Assembly: GCF_014645315.1 (NCBI RefSeq)
Contig: NZ_BMLQ01000005.1
Span: forward strand, 62,001-126,000
Length of the DNA stretch: 64,000 nt
Direction: 5' to 3'
Origin: Citricoccus zhacaiensis
GTDB lineage: Bacteria > Actinomycetota > Actinomycetes > Actinomycetales > Micrococcaceae
Notes under the pieces: model-generated
The model's input: only the letters and a program-made list of their open reading frames with translations
What the model was told of the DNA's origin: nothing
Database searches by the model: none
Shown here: positions 35,065 through 43,511 of the stretch, piece after piece
Position numbering within the stretch: position 1 is the stretch's first letter
How the letters are laid out: the number at the start of each line of letters is the position of its first letter
Translations under genes and position numbers: made by a program

Positions 35065-35761
35065 GATCACGGACCTGACGGCGCACTACGGCCCCGTCCA
35101 AGTGCTCCACGGGGTCTCCTTGAGCGTCCCCGAGCGGGGGGCCGTGGGCATCCTCGGCGCCAACGGCGCGGGGAAGACCACCACCCTGCGCGCCATCAGC
35201 GGCGCCGTCAGGACCGGCGGACAGATCCGCTTCGAGGGCCAGGACCTCCGCGGCCGGAAGCCGAATGAGGTCGCCGCCCTCGGGATCGCCCACGTCCCGG
35301 AGGGACGCGGGACCCTGGGCAACCTCACGGTCAAGGAGAACCTCCAGGTGGGCGCGTACCTGCGCAAGGACCGCAGGCGGATCCAGCAGGACATCGACCA
35401 CCTGCTGGAGCTGTTCCCCAACCTGCAGGAGCGCTACACCTCGAACGCCTCGGCCCTGTCCGGAGGCGAGCAGCAGATGCTGGCCGTGGGCCGCGCCTAC
35501 ATGGCCCGACCCAAGCTCCTGCTGCTGGACGAGGCCTCCCTCGGGCTGGCCCCCAGCACCGCGAAGACCGTCTATGACGCGATCCGGGTGCTGCGGGAGG
35601 AGACCGGGGTGGCCATGCTGCTCGTGGAGCAGAACGCCAACCTCGCCTTCACGATCGTGGACACGGCGACCGTCCTGGAGACGGGCCGCAGCGTCCTGAG
35701 CGGAACCTCGGCGGAGCTCAAGGGCCGTGACGAGATCCGCAAGGCATACCTGGGAGGCTGA
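35051..35761 (+). CDS. livF: Branched-chain amino-acid-type ABC transporter ATP-binding protein LivF
   Basis: A 236-residue ATPase. Walker A GANGAGKTTTLRAI, LivF-type Q-loop region LGIAHVPEGRGTLGNLTVKENL, signature ALSGGEQQMLAVGRA, Walker B LLLDEASLGLAP and switch region MLLVEQNANLAF with Gln in place of His, as is usual in LivF. It starts inside livG (14-bp overlap) and ends 1 bp into livH. Confidence 0.95.
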   Translation: MTLLEITDLTAHYGPVQVLHGVSLSVPERGAVGILGANGAGKTTTLRAISGAVRTGGQIRFEGQDLRGRKPNEVAALGIAHVPEGRGTLGNLTVKENLQVGAYLRKDRRRIQQDIDHLLELFPNLQERYTSNASALSGGEQQMLAVGRAYMARPKLLLLDEASLGLAPSTAKTVYDAIRVLREETGVAMLLVEQNANLAFTIVDTATVLETGRSVLSGTSAELKGRDEIRKAYLGG

Positions 35762-36645
35762 TGATGGGAACCTTCATCCAATTGGTGGTCGACGGCCTCG
35801 CCATGGGCTCTGTCTACGGGGCGATCGCGCTGGCGATCGTCCTGGTCAACCAGTCCACCGGCATGATCAACTTCGCCCAGGGCGGCATGGCCGTGCTCTC
35901 GGCCTACCTCGCCTTCACCTTCCTCGGGCTGGGGCTGCCCCTGATCGTGGCCATCCTGCTCTCCGTGGCGGCCTCGTTCATCATCGGGGCACTGATCGAA
36001 CGCTTCCTGATGCGCCGCTTCATGGGCCGGGCGGAGGACACCCAGGTGGTGGTCACGGTGGGCCTGCTGACCCTGCTCACCGGCATCTGCGGGTGGCTCT
36101 GGTCCTACAACAACCTGCAGTTCCCCTCCCTGTTCCCGTCCTCGGCCTTCACGTTCCTGGGTGCCGCGATCAGCTGGCGGTCCTTCGGCACCTTCCTGGC
36201 GATCGCCGGGATCATGGTCCTGCTGCAGCTGCTGTTCCGCCAGACCAAGCTGGGCCTGGCCCTGCGGGCCGTGGCGGACAACCGGCAGTCCGCGTCCTTC
36301 GCGGGCTTGCCGGTCGGGCGGCTGCTCATGGTCGGCTGGGGGCTGGCCGCCGCCCTTGGGGCGGTCGCCGGTGCCCTCGTGGCACCGCGGCTCTCCTTGA
36401 CCCCGGGCATGCTGGACACCACCCTTGTCTACGCGCTGGCCGCCGTCATCCTCGGTGGGATCACCAGCCCTGTCGGGGTGGTGGTCGCCGCCTGGCTGAT
36501 CGGCGTCCTGGAGAACCTGGCAGCCGTCTACGTGCCGATCATCGGCCATGACCTGAAGATCGCCGTGCCGTTCATCCTGCTCTTCGTGGTCCTCCTGCTG
36601 AGGCCTCAGGGTCTGTTCGGACGCAAGACCGTGGTGCGAGTCTGA
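35761..36645 (+). CDS. livH: Branched-chain amino-acid-type ABC transporter permease LivH
   Basis: A 294-residue permease with about eight helices. The start MGTFIQLVVDGLAMGSVYGAIALAIVLVNQSTGMINFAQGGMAVLSAYLAF is the LivH hallmark region, with GMINFAQGGMAV the motif common to this family. LRAVADNRQSASFAGLPVGRLLMVGW is the EAA-like loop contacting the ATPases. Stop and start of neighbours overlap by 1 bp (TGATG) on both sides. Confidence 0.94.
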   Translation: MMGTFIQLVVDGLAMGSVYGAIALAIVLVNQSTGMINFAQGGMAVLSAYLAFTFLGLGLPLIVAILLSVAASFIIGALIERFLMRRFMGRAEDTQVVVTVGLLTLLTGICGWLWSYNNLQFPSLFPSSAFTFLGAAISWRSFGTFLAIAGIMVLLQLLFRQTKLGLALRAVADNRQSASFAGLPVGRLLMVGWGLAAALGAVAGALVAPRLSLTPGMLDTTLVYALAAVILGGITSPVGVVVAAWLIGVLENLAAVYVPIIGHDLKIAVPFILLFVVLLLRPQGLFGRKTVVRV

Positions 36646-37757
36646 TGGGCGCGCAGAAGACCGGACTGCTCCGGACGCCGTGGTTCCAGCTCACCCTCGC
36701 CCTGGTGGCCGTGGTGCTGCTCGTGGTGGCCCCCTTGCTGCTGCCCATCCCCGTCAACCAGACGCTGGCGCGGATCGGCGTCTTCGCCGTCGCCGTGCTC
36801 GGCCTGAACGTCATCATGGGCTACACGGGGCAGGTCTCCCTGGGCCAGATCTTCTTCCTGGGCCTCGGCGCCTATGTCACCGCCTACGGGGTGGAGAACG
36901 GCTGGAACATCGCGCTGGTGTTCCTCGCCGCCGTCGTCATCCCCGGCGTGGTCGGCCTGATCGTGGCCCTGGCGGCAGCGCGCCTCGGGGGACTGGCGAT
37001 CGCCATGGTGACCATCGCCCTGCCGATCATCGGCGTCCCCCTGGCCAAGCGGCTCAGCGATGTCACCGGCGGCTCCCAGGGCATCTCCGCCCGGTTCTCC
37101 TCCGCGCCCGACTGGACCGGGCTGGCCAACGACCAGTGGCAGTACTACCTCGTGCTGGCCATCGGCGGAATCTCCTTCCTGCTGGTCTTCAACCTGGTCC
37201 GCGGCAAGTACGGCCGGGCCTTCCGAATCGTCAAGGAGAACGAGGCCGTGGCCGGGGCCATGGGCATCTCGCCCTACCGGTACAAGGTCCTCGCCTTCAC
37301 GATCGCCTCGATGGTCGGCGGTGTCAGCGGCTTCCTCTACATGGTGGTCGTGCAGTACACGTCCCCCGAGACCCTGGCCTTCCACCACTCGATCAGCCTG
37401 CTGGCCGCCATGGTGGTTGGCGGCGCCGGCAGCATCATCGGCTCGCTGATCGGTGGCATCTACTACGTGCTGGTCCCCAACTTCACCAACGAGGTGGCCC
37501 CCACGCTCACCTCACTCATCCAGGGCGCGATCCTGCTGCTGGTGCTGTTCATCCTGCCCGGCGGCATCGCCAGCCTGCCCCGGGTGCTGCGCCGCTGGAC
37601 CGGCCGCTCATCACGCTCGTCGCCCCCAGCTTCCTCACCCCCAGAGGCGTCAGCGCCATCATCCGACCCATCGCCCAGTACTCCACCCAACACCTCTCCC
37701 AGTACTTCATCCACTACCCCACCCAGTACCGCGTCAGTAAAGGAAGACTCGCCATGA
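36645..37757 (+). CDS. livM: Branched-chain amino-acid-type ABC transporter permease LivM
   Basis: A 370-residue permease. VFAVAVLGLNVIMGYTGQVSLGQIFFLGLGAYVTAYG is the LivM core motif, FRIVKENEAVAGAMGISPYRYKVLAFTIASMVGGVSGFLYM the EAA-like region. After residue ~320 the helices end and a ~50-residue Ser/Pro/Thr-rich tail follows (SSPPASSPPEASAPSS), unlike other LivM proteins. The DNA under it is a run of near-repeats (CCCAGTACT/CCACTAC units) of lower GC. The stop overlaps the livK start (ATGA). Confidence 0.93.
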   Translation: MGAQKTGLLRTPWFQLTLALVAVVLLVVAPLLLPIPVNQTLARIGVFAVAVLGLNVIMGYTGQVSLGQIFFLGLGAYVTAYGVENGWNIALVFLAAVVIPGVVGLIVALAAARLGGLAIAMVTIALPIIGVPLAKRLSDVTGGSQGISARFSSAPDWTGLANDQWQYYLVLAIGGISFLLVFNLVRGKYGRAFRIVKENEAVAGAMGISPYRYKVLAFTIASMVGGVSGFLYMVVVQYTSPETLAFHHSISLLAAMVVGGAGSIIGSLIGGIYYVLVPNFTNEVAPTLTSLIQGAILLLVLFILPGGIASLPRVLRRWTGRSSRSSPPASSPPEASAPSSDPSPSTPPNTSPSTSSTTPPSTASVKEDSP

Positions 37758-39019
37758 TCCTGAAGAAGAAGGTCCTCAGTGCCGTTGCCATGGGCGCCGT
37801 CGCCGCCATGGCCCTGTCCGGATGCGGCCGTTCTGACGGCGGCGGATCGGACGGCGGTGGAGACGGCGGCGGCGCGGCAGCCAGCCCCGGCATCACGGAC
37901 GAGGCCATCACCCTGGGCGTCACCACCCCGCTCAGCGGCGGCACGGCCGGCCCGGGCACCTGCACGGTGGCCGGCCTGGCCGCGTACATGGGCGCGGCCA
38001 ATGAGGCCGGCGGCATCGAGTTCGGGGACGGTAAGACCCGCACGGTGGAGATCGAGGCGTTCGATGACACCTACGATCCGCAGAAGGCCCTGTCCAACTT
38101 CCAGCAGAACCAGGGCGACGTCTTCGCCTTCACCTCCGGCCTCGGCACGCCCACCAACCGGGCCTACCGGGAGGCCGCCATCGATTCCGAGGTCCCCCAG
38201 GTGCTCGTCCAGACCGGCGACCCCATCTTCAGCGACCAGACCGAGAGCCCCTGGCAGCTGGGCTTCGTGCCGATCTACCAGAACGAGGGCGAGGCCTTCG
38301 GTGAACTGCTGGCCGGTTCCGACGGGGACCTGACCGTCGCCATCCTGTCCCAGAACGACGACTACGGCGAAGGCTACGTCGAGGGCTTCAAGGAGGCCAT
38401 CTCCGGTTCGGAGAACATCGAGATCGTCTCGGAGTTGACCTACGAGGCCACAGACACCTCGGTCGACGCCCAGCTCACCGAACTCGCCGGGACGGACGCG
38501 GACGTGTTCTTCAACGCCATGTCCATCACCCCGCTCGTGATCTCCTCGATCGAGAAGAGCCGCGAGCTGGGCTGGTCCCCGAGCTGGTTCCTGCCGTCCA
38601 ACACCTCCAGCCCGGTCGCCATCCTCGAGCCGGCCGCCGCTGACGCCGAGGACGGCTTCTACTCGGTGTCCTTCGCCAAGGCGCCGCAGAGCCCGGCCTT
38701 CGCCGAGGACGAGGATGTGGTGACCTTCCTGGAGAACCTCGAGCAGTACGCCGCCGAGTACACGACCACGCCGGACTTCCCGCACTGCATGTGGAGCTAC
38801 ATGGTCGGTGCCACCCTGGAGGAGGCCTTCAAGAACATGACCGAACCGACCCGGGAGAACTTCATGGAGGCCTTGCGCAGCATCGAGGACCTGCAGGCCC
38901 CGCTGATGCTGGAGGGCACCTCGGTCAACACCACCGAGGACGGCCAGCCGGCCGTGTCCACCGTGGTGGTCCAGAAGTACAACGGGCAGGGCTACGAGAC
39001 CGCGGAGTCCTTCGACTAG
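37754..39019 (+). CDS. livK: Branched-chain amino-acid-type ABC transporter substrate-binding lipoprotein
   Basis: A 421-residue lipoprotein. MILKKKVLSAVAMGAVAAMALSGC is a lipobox signal with Cys24. A Gly/Ser-rich linker (GRSDGGGSDGGGDGGG) precedes the type I periplasmic-binding domain (ITLGVTTPLSGGTAG and AYMGAANEAGGI). ILSQNDDYGEGYVEGF is the family's Y/D motif. It captures the substrate outside the cell for LivHMGF. Start ATG 37754 overlaps livM and has AGGAAG upstream. A strong terminator follows at 39035. Confidence 0.93.
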   Translation: MILKKKVLSAVAMGAVAAMALSGCGRSDGGGSDGGGDGGGAAASPGITDEAITLGVTTPLSGGTAGPGTCTVAGLAAYMGAANEAGGIEFGDGKTRTVEIEAFDDTYDPQKALSNFQQNQGDVFAFTSGLGTPTNRAYREAAIDSEVPQVLVQTGDPIFSDQTESPWQLGFVPIYQNEGEAFGELLAGSDGDLTVAILSQNDDYGEGYVEGFKEAISGSENIEIVSELTYEATDTSVDAQLTELAGTDADVFFNAMSITPLVISSIEKSRELGWSPSWFLPSNTSSPVAILEPAAADAEDGFYSVSFAKAPQSPAFAEDEDVVTFLENLEQYAAEYTTTPDFPHCMWSYMVGATLEEAFKNMTEPTRENFMEALRSIEDLQAPLMLEGTSVNTTEDGQPAVSTVVVQKYNGQGYETAESFD

Positions 39020-39034
39020 GCCCGTCCCGCGCTG

Positions 39035-39062
39035 GCCCGGCCGGTCCCTTGACCGGCCGGGC
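39035..39062 (+). terminator. Terminator hairpin after the liv operon
   Basis: A perfect 12-bp stem GCCCGGCCGGTC / GACCGGCCGGGC with a CCTT loop starts 15 bp after the livK stop. No U-tract follows, as is common in high-GC Actinobacteria. Confidence 0.8.
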
Positions 39063-39109
39063 TGACGTGCTCCGGTAGCGTGGCTCCCGAATCCAGCGAA
39101 AGGCGAGCC

Positions 39110-40426
39110 ATGTCCGCAGCCGAGCGCCGGCGTCGCCGATTCGGGGGGTTCCGCGGCGGACCGCTGGAACAGGCCTTCCAGATCTATGCGCCCTCGGCCG
39201 TCTACGCGGTGGGCCTCGGCGCCATCATGCCGGCCATGGCCCCCGCCGCCACGGCGTTCGGCGCCTCGCTGGCACTGGCGGCCGCGTCGGTCACCCTGGT
39301 CAGCATCGGCTCCCTCCTGGCCAATGCGCCGGCCGCCTGGTTGGCCTCCCGTGCCGGCGAACGCACCACGATCATCGTCTCCGCCTGGGTGGGATCCGTC
39401 GGCGCCCTGGTGACGCTGGCCGCCGTGGCCGGATGGCTGCCGGTGGCGGATCACACCGGGCTCGGCCTGCTGCTCGCCGGCCTGGTGATCGTGGGCATGG
39501 CCGGCGCCGGCTTCAACCTCGCCCGCCAGTCCTACCTCGCGGTGGCCGTCCCGGGCAGTCACCGGGCCCGGGCGATGTCCACCCTCGGCGGCACCATCCG
39601 CATCGGCATGTTCGCCGGGCCATTCCTCGGGGCCGGACTGCAGACCGTCATGGGCCTGCAGGGAGCCTTTGTGGTGGCCACGGCGGCCATGGTGCTCGCC
39701 GCCGGCATGAGCTTCACCATCAAGGACCTGCCCGTCCCGGGAACGACGCCGGCCGGCAGCTCCCAGCCCGCCTCGCCCACCGCAGTGCCCGCTCCTTCAG
39801 CCACCACCGGGCCGGGCCCCCGGCCCACGATGCGGTGGCTGGCGCGCCGGCACCGCCGGGTGCTGCTGACCGCCGGGATCGGCGTGATGTGCCTGTCCGC
39901 GGCGCGGGCCAGCCGCTCGGCGGTGATCCCGCTGTGGGCCACGGAACTCGGCTTGAGCCCAGCGGCGGCCTCGGCCGTCTACGGGCTCACGGGGCTGGCC
40001 GACCTGGTGATGTTCTACCCCTCGGGGTTCCTCATGGACCGCCGGGGACGCCGTGTGGTGGCCGTGTCCTGCATGGCCGGACTGGCCCTGGGCACGGCAC
40101 TGGTGCCGTTGACCGGATCCCCGTGGTGGTTCGCCGCGGTGGCCGTGGTGGTGGGCTTGGGCAACGGCTTCGGCTCCGGGATCGTGATGACGCTCGGAGC
40201 CGACTACTCGCCGCCGGAGGGCAGGCCCCAGTTCCTGGCGCTGTGGCGGCAGCTGTCCGATGTCGGCATGCTCACCGGACCGGCGGTGCTCTCCGCCGTC
40301 ACGGGGCTGGCCGGACTGGCCTTCGGCATCTGGGCGGTGGCGGCGATCGCGGCGACCGGTGCCGTCATCTTCGCCCGCTCGCTCCCCAAGGGGCCCGGCT
40401 CGGTGGCGGACCTGGTGGCCCGTTAG
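39110..40426 (+). CDS. MFS transporter
   Basis: A 438-residue protein with 12 helices. The start (MSAAERRRRRFGGFRGG) is basic, LASRAGERTTIIVSAW resembles the loop 2-3 motif, and GFLMDRRGRRVVAVSCMAG the loop 8-9 motif. A ~35-residue Ser/Pro-rich loop (TPAGSSQPASPTAVPAPSATT) separates the two halves. ATG 39110 has GAAAGGCGAG before it; the GTG at 39080 is rejected. Substrate unknown. The end overlaps the convergent PAP2 gene by 4 bp. Confidence 0.88.
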   Translation: MSAAERRRRRFGGFRGGPLEQAFQIYAPSAVYAVGLGAIMPAMAPAATAFGASLALAAASVTLVSIGSLLANAPAAWLASRAGERTTIIVSAWVGSVGALVTLAAVAGWLPVADHTGLGLLLAGLVIVGMAGAGFNLARQSYLAVAVPGSHRARAMSTLGGTIRIGMFAGPFLGAGLQTVMGLQGAFVVATAAMVLAAGMSFTIKDLPVPGTTPAGSSQPASPTAVPAPSATTGPGPRPTMRWLARRHRRVLLTAGIGVMCLSAARASRSAVIPLWATELGLSPAAASAVYGLTGLADLVMFYPSGFLMDRRGRRVVAVSCMAGLALGTALVPLTGSPWWFAAVAVVVGLGNGFGSGIVMTLGADYSPPEGRPQFLALWRQLSDVGMLTGPAVLSAVTGLAGLAFGIWAVAAIAATGAVIFARSLPKGPGSVADLVAR

Positions 40427-41433
40427 TCACGTGGTGCTGCCAGCCGGCGCCGCCCGGACTGCCAGCGGAAGAAGCCGGAGAGCGCCGCGAAGACCAGCAG
40501 CCCCGGACCGGTGGCGAACAGCACGCCGTAGAGGAAGTGCCAGCCGGAATTCCAGTCCGGTTCGGCGGTCAGGGCGGCGGTGCCCCCGGCCGACTCGAAA
40601 CCCCACCAGGCTCCCAGCAGCATCGCGGCACCGGCGGCCCAGAGGGCCGCATCCCAGAGAGGGTGTCCGCCAGGATGCGGGTGGCGGGCGGACCGGGTGC
40701 CGCGGATGTTCCAGTCGGGCCCGTTCCGCAGGATCACGTAACCGGCCACCAGCCCCCAGAACGCGGCCACCAGGTACGCCGCCACCATGTCCGCGGGGCG
40801 GTGCCACGTCTCGATGTAGGTCCCGGCCCCCACCGCGGTGGCGAACACGGCCCCCACGGCGGCGGTCAACGGACGCCACCGCGGGGCGACCATGAGGAAC
40901 ACCGCCACCACGGCGGCCGCGGCGAACGTCGTGTGGCCGGAGGGCAGCGAATTACCCGTGTAGTACGGCACCCCGTTGTCCAGGTCCGGGCGCACCAGCA
41001 CCCAGTTCTTCAGCAGTTGCGTGGTCAGGTTCGCCGCGCCGAACGCCATCGCCGCCACCAGGGACGCGAACCAGCGCCGCCGGTAGACCGTCAACACCAG
41101 GAACACCCCGACGCCGGCCACGCCCACGATCTCCGGCAGCCGGTTGAGCACGGCGAGGGTGGACCCTCGCAGCCCCTCGAGCCGGTGTGTGGCCGCTTCC
41201 AGGGCCATGAACTCGGCCAGCTGGCCGGTCTGCGTGGTCACGAAGACGCAGTACACCAACAGCAGCAGCGCGGCGGTCACCGCGGCGGCCAGTACCCAGG
41301 CCCACGTGCTGCGGGCCGGCCGGAGCAACACGGTGGCTCGGGCGGCGCCGGAGGCACCGGCAGCACTGGCAGCACGGACGCGCCGGCCAGGGCCGGTGCC
41401 GGCGCCCGCGGGGTCGGAGACAGCAGGGGACAT
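40423..41433 (-). CDS. PAP2 superfamily membrane phosphatase
   Basis: A 336-residue protein with about eight helices. The catalytic triad motifs are KNWVLVRP (K-x6-RP), NSLPSGHTTF (PSGH) and TYIETWHRPADMVA (R/S-x5-H-x3-D class, here with TYIETWHRPAD). It would hydrolyse lipid phosphates such as undecaprenyl diphosphate or phosphatidate on the outer leaflet. ATG 41433 is chosen: CACAAT lies 7 nt upstream and the frame back to 41475 has no ribosome site. Confidence 0.85.
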   Translation of the reverse strand: MSPAVSDPAGAGTGPGRRVRAASAAGASGAARATVLLRPARSTWAWVLAAAVTAALLLLVYCVFVTTQTGQLAEFMALEAATHRLEGLRGSTLAVLNRLPEIVGVAGVGVFLVLTVYRRRWFASLVAAMAFGAANLTTQLLKNWVLVRPDLDNGVPYYTGNSLPSGHTTFAAAAVVAVFLMVAPRWRPLTAAVGAVFATAVGAGTYIETWHRPADMVAAYLVAAFWGLVAGYVILRNGPDWNIRGTRSARHPHPGGHPLWDAALWAAGAAMLLGAWWGFESAGGTAALTAEPDWNSGWHFLYGVLFATGPGLLVFAALSGFFRWQSGRRRLAAPRD

Positions 41434-41440
41434 GCACGCC

Positions 41441-41446
41441 ATTGTG
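41441..41446 (-). promoter_or_regulatory. -10-like box CACAAT for the PAP2 gene
   Basis: The minus strand reads CACAAT, then GGCGTGC, then ATG 41433 (7 nt). The first base deviates from TANNNT. Confidence 0.35.
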
Positions 41447-41583
41447 GTCCACACGGCTGGGAGGACTCCGAACATCCGGCCGTGGCGGTCATCACTCGAC
41501 CGTCCACCTCAGAGTCGGGTGTTCTTCGCCGAATCGTCATCCCGGGGTCAGCGGATGCTGGACCGTAGGTGTGGGTTCCGGCT

Positions 41584-41589
41584 TACTGT
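41584..41589 (+). promoter_or_regulatory. -10 box TACTGT, leaderless promoter of the SUKH-like gene
   Basis: TACTGT ends 7 nt before ATG 41597. Confidence 0.5.
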
Positions 41590-41596
41590 AGGGGCC

Positions 41597-42199
41597 ATGT
41601 CACACCTTGCGGGTCCCACTCCCGAGCTGGCTACGGTCCGTCATGCCCTGTCCGTCTTCGGGCCGTTGAGCCGCCAGGAACCCCTCGACTGGGCCGGGGA
41701 GTCGCCGTTGGCGCCCCAACTCGCCCGGTTCTACCGGGAGGTCGGGCCGGAGTGGATCGAGATCGACACCGCTGGCCTGCCCTTTCTGTTCTTCCCGCTG
41801 GAACGGCTCTGGGACGAACAGGCCGGCTACCGCTGGAACCCCCGCACCGGCGCGCTGCTGGTGGACTGGAACGACGAGTGGACCGTGGTGGCCAAGCAGG
41901 GCCCCGACCCCTTCATCCTGGACGGTCTGACCGGCAAGATCCTCACCGCACCGGGTGAGGACGGCTGGGAGGACCGTCTCGAGGAGCCCGAGGCCACCTT
42001 CGGCTCCGTCGAGGAGATGGCACTGGCCCTCACCGCCACCGGCAACGCCTGGGCGCGCTGGGACGACCCGTTCGACGAGGACTGGAACCTGCGCCCGGAG
42101 ACCACAGCCTCGGTGGTCGACGCCCTGGAGTCCGTCCTCGGCGATCACGCCCGCGCGGTGTCCGTGGCGCGCAAGTTCGGCTACTTCGCCGCGGTGTAG
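41597..42199 (+). CDS. SMI1/KNR4 (SUKH)-like protein
   Basis: A 200-residue soluble protein rich in Trp and acids. PLAPQLARFYREVGPEWIEID fits the SUKH start (helix with FYRxxG), and GLPFLFFPLERLWDEQAGYRWNP, DWNDEWTVVAKQGPDPFILDG match the strand region with the DPF/ILD element. SUKH proteins in bacteria are often immunity proteins of polymorphic toxins, but many are free-standing. Here no toxin gene stands beside it, and the role is unknown. ATG 41597 is set by the -10 box; the frame back to 41144 runs antisense to PAP2. Confidence 0.65.
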   Translation: MSHLAGPTPELATVRHALSVFGPLSRQEPLDWAGESPLAPQLARFYREVGPEWIEIDTAGLPFLFFPLERLWDEQAGYRWNPRTGALLVDWNDEWTVVAKQGPDPFILDGLTGKILTAPGEDGWEDRLEEPEATFGSVEEMALALTATGNAWARWDDPFDEDWNLRPETTASVVDALESVLGDHARAVSVARKFGYFAAV

Positions 42200-42218
42200 C
42201 CGGATCCGCTGGCCTTCC

Positions 42219-42224
42219 TAGACT
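42219..42224 (+). promoter_or_regulatory. -10 box TAGACT, leaderless promoter of menC
   Basis: TAGACT ends 6 nt before GTG 42231. It lies 19 bp after the SUKH-like gene. Confidence 0.5.
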
Positions 42225-42230
42225 GGCGGG

Positions 42231-43352
42231 GTGACTGAATCCAGTAACCGACACCGCGACCCCCTCGGTTCCCGGAGCTCCGTCGGCGCCCACGCCGAGA
42301 TCCCGCCCCTGCTGGACGGAACGCGGCTGCCGGAGGTGGGCGAGCTCCTGGAGGGCGCCGTCGTCGTGGCCCAGCCGATGCACACCCGCTTCCGCGGCGT
42401 CACCGTGCGCGAGGCCATGCTGCTGCACGGACCCGCCGGCTGGGCGGAGTTCTCCCCGTTCGCGGAGTACGGTCCGGAGGAGTCCGCGCGCTGGCTGGCC
42501 GCCGCGATCGAGGCGGGCTGGCAGGGCTGGCCGACGCCGGTGCGGGACTGGGTCCCCGTGAACGCGACGGTACCCGCGGTGCCCGCGGCCGACGTCGGGC
42601 GGGTGCTGGACTCCTTCGGTGAGGTGCCTGCCGTCAAGGTGAAGGTCGCGGAATCAGGCCGGACCGGCCCCGAGGGGGTGGCCGAGGACGTGGCCCGCGT
42701 GGCCGAGGTCCGACGCCTGCGCCCGGGGGCGGCGCTGCGGATCGACGCCAACCAGGGCTGGGATCACGCCACGGCGCTCGCCGCCCTGCAGCGGCTCGCC
42801 GAGCACGGACTCGAGTACGCCGAGCAGCCCGTGGCCGGGATCGAGGGGCTGGCCCGGCTGCGGGAGGCGCTCCACGCCGCGGGGACGCCGGTGCGGATCG
42901 CCGCCGATGAATCCGTGCGCCGGGAGACGGATCCGCTCGCCGTGGCCCGGGCCGGTGCGGCGGATCTCGTGGTGGTCAAGGTCCAGCCCCTCGGCGGGGT
43001 GCGGCGGGCCCTGGGCATCGTCGGGGCGGCCGGCCTGGACGCCGTCGTGTCCTCCGCCCTGGACACCTCCGTGGGGATCGCTGCCGGCGTGGCGCTCGCC
43101 GCGAGCCTGCCCGCGCTGCCCTACGCCTGCGGACTGGGCACCGTGGCGCTGTTCACCGAGGACGTGGTGGTCCCGCGTTGGCTTCCCGACGCCGGCCGGC
43201 TGGCTTCCTGTGTTTCCGGTGCGTCCGGTGCCTCGCGTGCCCGCCCCGTCCCCGACCCCGCGGCCCTGGCGCGGCTGCGTGCGGACGAGGGCCGGCAACA
43301 GTGGTGGCGTCAACGCCTGGTGCAGGCCCACGGGGTGCTGTCCGCGACCTGA
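42231..43352 (+). CDS. menC: o-Succinylbenzoate synthase
   Basis: A 373-residue enolase-superfamily enzyme. VKVKVAESG holds the catalytic Lys region, ALRIDANQGWDHATALAAL the first metal Asp, YAEQP the Glu, IAADESVR the second Asp, and DLVVVKVQPLGG the other catalytic Lys. It dehydrates SHCHC to o-succinylbenzoate. The frame continues from GTG 42231 (leaderless). A C-terminal extension (SGASGASRARPVPDP) is polar. It stands apart from the other men genes but near phoX and menD. Confidence 0.92.
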   Translation: MTESSNRHRDPLGSRSSVGAHAEIPPLLDGTRLPEVGELLEGAVVVAQPMHTRFRGVTVREAMLLHGPAGWAEFSPFAEYGPEESARWLAAAIEAGWQGWPTPVRDWVPVNATVPAVPAADVGRVLDSFGEVPAVKVKVAESGRTGPEGVAEDVARVAEVRRLRPGAALRIDANQGWDHATALAALQRLAEHGLEYAEQPVAGIEGLARLREALHAAGTPVRIAADESVRRETDPLAVARAGAADLVVVKVQPLGGVRRALGIVGAAGLDAVVSSALDTSVGIAAGVALAASLPALPYACGLGTVALFTEDVVVPRWLPDAGRLASCVSGASGASRARPVPDPAALARLRADEGRQQWWRQRLVQAHGVLSAT

Positions 43353-43398
43353 CCGCACCCGACGGCGAATTGAGTGGCACGGGCATGACCTAAATACA

Positions 43399-43442
43399 CC
43401 TCACCCAGTGTTCACCGGGACGTCACCGGGCGGTGACCGGAC
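43399..43442 (+). promoter_or_regulatory. Four 11-bp direct repeats: PHO box array for phoX
   Basis: Units CCTCACCCAGT, GTTCACCGGGA, CGTCACCGGGC and GGTGACCGGAC follow in exact 11-bp register at 43399, 43410, 43421 and 43432. The second is the Streptomyces PhoP-box consensus (GTTCACC...). The array ends 6 bp before TTGACG (43449-43454), a likely -35, the usual place for PhoP activation under phosphate starvation. Confidence 0.8.
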
Positions 43443-43511
43443 GGCGGATTGACGAGGCCAGGCTGTGAAGGCCTTGTGAACGCCACCGTCACCACCTGAA
43501 GAGGGAAACCC

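Noticed and set aside
37463-39562. Minus-strand open frame of 699 codons across livM, livK and the MFS start
   Set aside because: It crosses three overlapping plus-strand genes and includes the terminator at 39035; no domain is recognizable.
39433-41568. Plus-strand open frame of 711 codons over the MFS and PAP2 genes
   Set aside because: It reads a wrong frame of the MFS gene and the antisense strand of PAP2; the stop-free run is a GC effect.
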